8,853 nt of DNA, from assembly GCA_946481695.1 (NCBI GenBank), contig CAMLON010000046.1, positions 1 to 8,853 on the forward strand, given 5' to 3'. This document shows, in pieces, positions 6,354 to 8,853 of this stretch. Both the position numbers and the translations under genes were made by a program. The stretch comes from an uncultured Bartonella sp. Its GTDB lineage: Bacteria > Pseudomonadota > Alphaproteobacteria > Rhizobiales > Rhizobiaceae. Each line of letters begins with the position of its first letter. Position 1 is the first letter of the stretch. The notes beneath the pieces were generated by a model that saw nothing but the letters and a program-made list of their open reading frames with translations, had not been told where the DNA came from and did not search any database.

Positions 6354-7643
6354 ATGTCGCAAAGTCTCGATGCAAAATTTGTTCACAAGGGACTTGTTCT
6401 GGTCTTCATCACGCTGTTACTGGATATTATCGGCATTGCGATCATCGTGCCGGTTATGCCGGAATATTTAAGCCAATTGACCGGCGACAGTATCAGCCGG
6501 GCTTCGGTTGATGGCGGCATTCTGCTGATGGTCTATTCGACCATGCAGTTTCTGTTTGCCCCCTTTATCGGCAATCTTTCCGACCGCTTCGGACGCCGAC
6601 CAATTTTATTGTTATCCATTATCACCTTCGCGATTGATAATTTTATTTGCGCTATTGCGTGGAACTATTCCATGCTTTTTATCGGCAGAATTCTTGCCGG
6701 TGTCAGCGGCGCGAGTTTCTCCACCTGTTCAGCCTATCTTGCCGATATTTCCGACGATAACACGAGAACACGCAATTTCGGGCTCATTGGTATCGCCTTT
6801 GGCGTCGGCTTCTTTTTAGGCCCGCTGATCGGCGGTGTTTTGGGCGAAATCGGCCCCCGCATGCCGTTTTATTTTTCAGCCGGACTTTCGCTCGTCAATT
6901 TTGTTTTTGCCATGTATATGCTGCCGGAAACTCTGCCTTTGTCATTGCGCCGCCCCTTCGAGATCAGACGGGCAAATCCGGTCGGTGCTTTGCTGGAATT
7001 GCGCCATTATCCCACTGTGCTTTGGGTGGCACTCGCCTTCTTCCTCTATTGGCTTGCCGAGGCGGTTTGGCCGTCAACTTTGGCTTTTATGGCGAAAGAA
7101 CGTTATGGCTGGAGTGAATTTTCTATCGGTTTCGCCTATGGCGTTTTTGGCATCGGCCAGTGCATCATAATGGGATTGCTCTTGCCTTATATGACAAGGC
7201 ATTTAAGCAACTGGAAAATCTCGATGATCGGGCTTATCTTTGCGCTCGTCGGCATGGTCGGCTACACCTTCGCTTTTGAAGGTTATATGCTTTATGTCGT
7301 TTACCTTTTTACTATGCCGGAATATATCGCCCACGTGCCAATGCGCTCGATTGCTTCCTCCCAAGTTCCAGCCAATGCGCAAGGTGCCCTTCAAGGCGCT
7401 TTGACATCAATAACCTCGATTACGTCGATGATCGGGCCGGTATTCTATACGTCGGTTTTCAGCTATTTCACCAGTGACAGCGCGCCGTTCAAATTTGCCG
7501 GCGCCCCTTGTGCAACCGCATTTTTCGTGTTGCTTGCAACAACACTGGTTTTCGGCTTTTTTGTACGTGAAGATAAAAGTCCGCGCTTAACGACATATGA
7601 ACTTGTGCGAGATCGCGATAACGAGAAAGCGGAAGACAGATAA
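6354..7643 (+). CDS. TetA-like MFS drug:proton antiporter
   Basis: This is a 429-residue inner-membrane transporter of the major facilitator superfamily, 12-helix TetA (DHA1) type, presumably exporting a small molecule in exchange for protons. Visible signatures are LLLDIIGIAIIVPVMP in helix 1 (21-36, with Asp24), motif A GNLSDRFGRRP between helices 2 and 3 (73-83), RILAGVSGA with TCSAYLADI in helix 4 (112-132), and antiporter motif C GIAFGVGFFLGPLIGGVLG in helix 5 (146-164). A basic cytoplasmic loop, SLRRPFEIRRANPVG (197-211), separates the two halves, as in TetA proteins. The length is slightly above the usual 400 because of a charged C-terminal tail. The ATG at 6354 has only GGAA at 7 nt, a weak ribosome site. 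Similarity to tetracycline exporters does not show the substrate, and no tetR-like neighbour is present. The gene is monocistronic by position. Confidence 0.92.
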   Translation: MSQSLDAKFVHKGLVLVFITLLLDIIGIAIIVPVMPEYLSQLTGDSISRASVDGGILLMVYSTMQFLFAPFIGNLSDRFGRRPILLLSIITFAIDNFICAIAWNYSMLFIGRILAGVSGASFSTCSAYLADISDDNTRTRNFGLIGIAFGVGFFLGPLIGGVLGEIGPRMPFYFSAGLSLVNFVFAMYMLPETLPLSLRRPFEIRRANPVGALLELRHYPTVLWVALAFFLYWLAEAVWPSTLAFMAKERYGWSEFSIGFAYGVFGIGQCIIMGLLLPYMTRHLSNWKISMIGLIFALVGMVGYTFAFEGYMLYVVYLFTMPEYIAHVPMRSIASSQVPANAQGALQGALTSITSITSMIGPVFYTSVFSYFTSDSAPFKFAGAPCATAFFVLLATTLVFGFFVREDKSPRLTTYELVRDRDNEKAEDR

Positions 7644-8042
7644 TTGCGTTAAAAACAACCTCAAAAAGCTCTACATCCCGTTACAAATATCGAGATCAAC
7701 TGTCAGAGGTTTCAGACGCTATCATCGACGTTTTTAAAAGCGGAAGATAGTCTTTCTTTGAAAAAGCTCGGAACAACTCTTTTCGGTTTTGTTAATGCGG
7801 GCAAGTTTGTTGACTATGGCGGGAGCGCCGGATTTTAAAAACAAACGCGGTAAAACGCACGAAATACGGAAAAAAACGAAACGGAAAATGCACTGTGTTG
7901 CTCTGGAGTTCAACCGAAACGCGTTACGTTTCAGGAGAATTTCTGTCCGAAATTGGGTTCGGTGCTAAGAGGAAGCTGTCTTGAACATGACTGACTTATT
8001 CTAAGTTGAAGGGTAGCGCTATGTAAAACAATCGTTCATCGC

Positions 8043-8147
8043 ATCGGAAAGCCGATTTTAATGGCTGGTAAAAAATGAACGGAACCATTGGAATGGGAAG
8101 AGCGGTCAGTGCATGCTCCTCTTCCCGACTTTTCCGATAAAATCGGC
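8043..8147. repeat. Inverted-repeat cluster with alternative pairings
   Basis: A perfect 10-bp inverted repeat, GCCGATTTTA (8051-8060) and TAAAATCGGC (8138-8147), encloses a local 8-bp stem GGGAAGAG (8095-8102) / CTCTTCCC (8119-8126). Each outer arm can instead fold locally: ATCGG-AAAG-CCGAT (8043-8056) and CCGAT-AAA-ATCGG (8134-8146). These two sets are mutually exclusive, so an RNA from either strand could switch between forms. It lies 24 bp before the carA terminator. It might be a 3'-UTR structure, a small RNA or only a protein site. No known RNA family is recognised. Confidence 0.5.
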
Positions 8148-8170
8148 AAAACAATAATATTTAAAACGAA

Positions 8171-8195
8171 AAAACCCGCTTTTTCAGCGGGTTTT
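8171..8195 (-). terminator. Rho-independent terminator of carA, probably bidirectional
   Basis: A perfect 10-bp inverted repeat, AAAACCCGCT (8171-8180) and AGCGGGTTTT (8186-8195), has a 5-nt loop. In carA orientation the stem is followed by a T-rich run (TTTTTTCGTTTT counting the stem end). It starts 44 nt after the carA stop. On the plus strand it also ends in TTTT followed by T-rich DNA, so it can stop transcripts arriving from the MFS side. Confidence 0.92.
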
Positions 8196-8239
8196 CGATT
8201 ATTTTAAATCTGTTGGAAAGCCAATCGGCAAGCGGTCAA

Positions 8240-8853
8240 TTACGCCGCTTTTTTATGTTCGCGGATCATCTTTGCAAATTGCTGGAAGAGATAATGGCTA
8301 TCTTGTGGCCCCGGCGAAGCCTCGGGGTGCTGTTGCACCGAAAAGACCGGCTTGCCGACAAGCCTGATACCACAGTTTGAACCGTCAAACAGCGAGATTT
8401 GCGTTTCTTCTACCCCTTCAGGAAGGGTTTTTGCGTCAACTGCAAAACCATGGTTCATGGATACAATTTCCACCTTGCCGGTTTCTTTGTCCTGTACCGG
8501 ATGGTTGGCACCGTGATGGCCCTGATGCATTTTGACAGTTTTTGCACCCATTGCCAAAGCAAGCAATTGATGTCCAAGGCAAATGCCGAACATTGGAATA
8601 CCTGTCTCGACGAGTTTTCTAATCATCGGAACAGCATATTCGGCCGTTGCAGCCGGATCACCAGGGCCATTTGACAAGAAAATACCATCGGGATTCAAAG
8701 CCAATATTTCTTCGGCTGTGGTTTTTGCAGGAACGACGGTGACACGTGCTTCAAGTCCGGCAAGCAGGCGCAGAATATTGCGCTTTACGCCATAATCGAC
8801 GGCAACAATGTGAATGTCTTTCGTCTTTTCATGGCCATAGCCTTCATTCCATA
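8240..8853 (-). CDS. carA: Carbamoyl-phosphate synthase small subunit, C-terminal part
   Basis: CarA hydrolyses glutamine and channels ammonia to CarB. The last 203 codons are present and the gene runs off the right edge, so the start and N-terminal domain are missing. The visible part is the class I glutamine amidotransferase domain: [11 protein letters not shown], then SNGPGDP, then the nucleophile elbow GICLGHQ with the catalytic Cys at codon 8581-8579. GHHGANHPV and [15 protein letters not shown] follow, then [12 protein letters not shown], whose His and Glu complete the triad. All catalytic residues are intact. The frame is open without interruption to the window edge, so a TTG at 8704-8702 inside it is not a start. 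The protein ends HKKAA at a TAA (8242-8240). carB lies downstream on the same strand, but the carA terminator and two opposite-strand genes separate the two. Confidence 0.97.
   Translation of the reverse strand, partial: WNEGYGHEKTKDIHIVAVDYGVKRNILRLLAGLEARVTVVPAKTTAEEILALNPDGIFLSNGPGDPAATAEYAVPMIRKLVETGIPMFGICLGHQLLALAMGAKTVKMHQGHHGANHPVQDKETGKVEIVSMNHGFAVDAKTLPEGVEETQISLFDGSNCGIRLVGKPVFSVQQHPEASPGPQDSHYLFQQFAKMIREHKKAA

Larger units (their letters stand above)
7644..8239. other. Intergenic region between convergent MFS and carA, no gene seen
   Basis: This stretch of almost 600 bp has no convincing open frame on either strand and no tRNA. It holds several short stem-loops: GAAACG/CGTTTC (7916-7932), CCGAA/TTCGG (7947-7962), and the group at 8043-8147 described separately. 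No clear terminator directly follows the MFS stop, so its transcript may run to the carA terminator, which could act in both directions. AAAGCGGAAGACAG at the MFS 3' end (7626-7639) recurs with one change at 7737-7750. Confidence 0.5.

Noticed and set aside
6354..7643. MFS gene as a transferred tetracycline-resistance determinant
   Set aside because: There is no adjacent tetR, integrase, IS end or visible composition break, and base use matches neighbouring genes by eye. It looks like a resident chromosomal exporter.
7626..7750. 14-bp near-repeat at the MFS 3' end and 110 bp downstream, possible partial duplication
   Set aside because: The match does not extend clearly on either side, so a coincidence of purine-rich DNA is the simpler reading.
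1..8853. tRNA, rRNA, CRISPR, insertion sequence, phage or defence genes
   Set aside because: I read all intergenic stretches on both strands and saw no cloverleaf, no regularly spaced identical repeats of CRISPR length and no transposase or integrase motifs.

Overview
The window looks like chromosomal DNA of an alphaproteobacterium of the Hyphomicrobiales (Rhizobiales), in the Bartonella/Brucella direction. The main clue is CarB. It is 1161 residues long, against about 1073 in enterobacteria, and carries two internal insertions that I recognise from Rhizobiales CarB proteins. The genes look moderate in GC and the region upstream of the first gene is very AT-rich. The genus cannot be fixed from this sequence alone.

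Layout: positions 1-67 (minus) hold the first 22 codons of an exported protein with a clear signal peptide. Its promoter region, about 80-440, is extremely AT-rich and contains three exact copies of a 10-base word. From about 440 to 1290 there is no convincing gene. This stretch holds an 18-bp tandem repeat, several diverged copies of a roughly 95-bp repeat, and a run of very short open frames, one with a strong Shine-Dalgarno sequence. carB follows on the minus strand (1333-4818) with a terminator just past its stop. A 218-bp divergent spacer separates it from a plus-strand YpfJ-type zinc metallopeptidase (5037-5936). After a 417-bp gap comes a plus-strand TetA-like MFS efflux protein (6354-7643). 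A further gap of about 600 bp contains several inverted repeats and the carA terminator. The 3' two-fifths or so of carA (minus, 8240 to the window edge) closes the window.

Functionally, CarA (glutaminase subunit) and CarB (synthetase subunit) form carbamoyl-phosphate synthetase, which feeds pyrimidine and arginine synthesis. Here they lie on the same strand but are split by two genes on the other strand, and each has its own terminator, so they are not co-transcribed in one simple operon. The metallopeptidase and the MFS protein are both membrane proteins with no evident link to carbamoyl phosphate.

I see no phage, transposon, CRISPR, defence or secretion locus. The gene content is ordinary. 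The parts worth a second look are non-coding: the repeat-rich region at 440-1290, the leader frame ahead of the peptidase, the A-rich tandem repeat upstream of carB, and the folded element next to the carA terminator.
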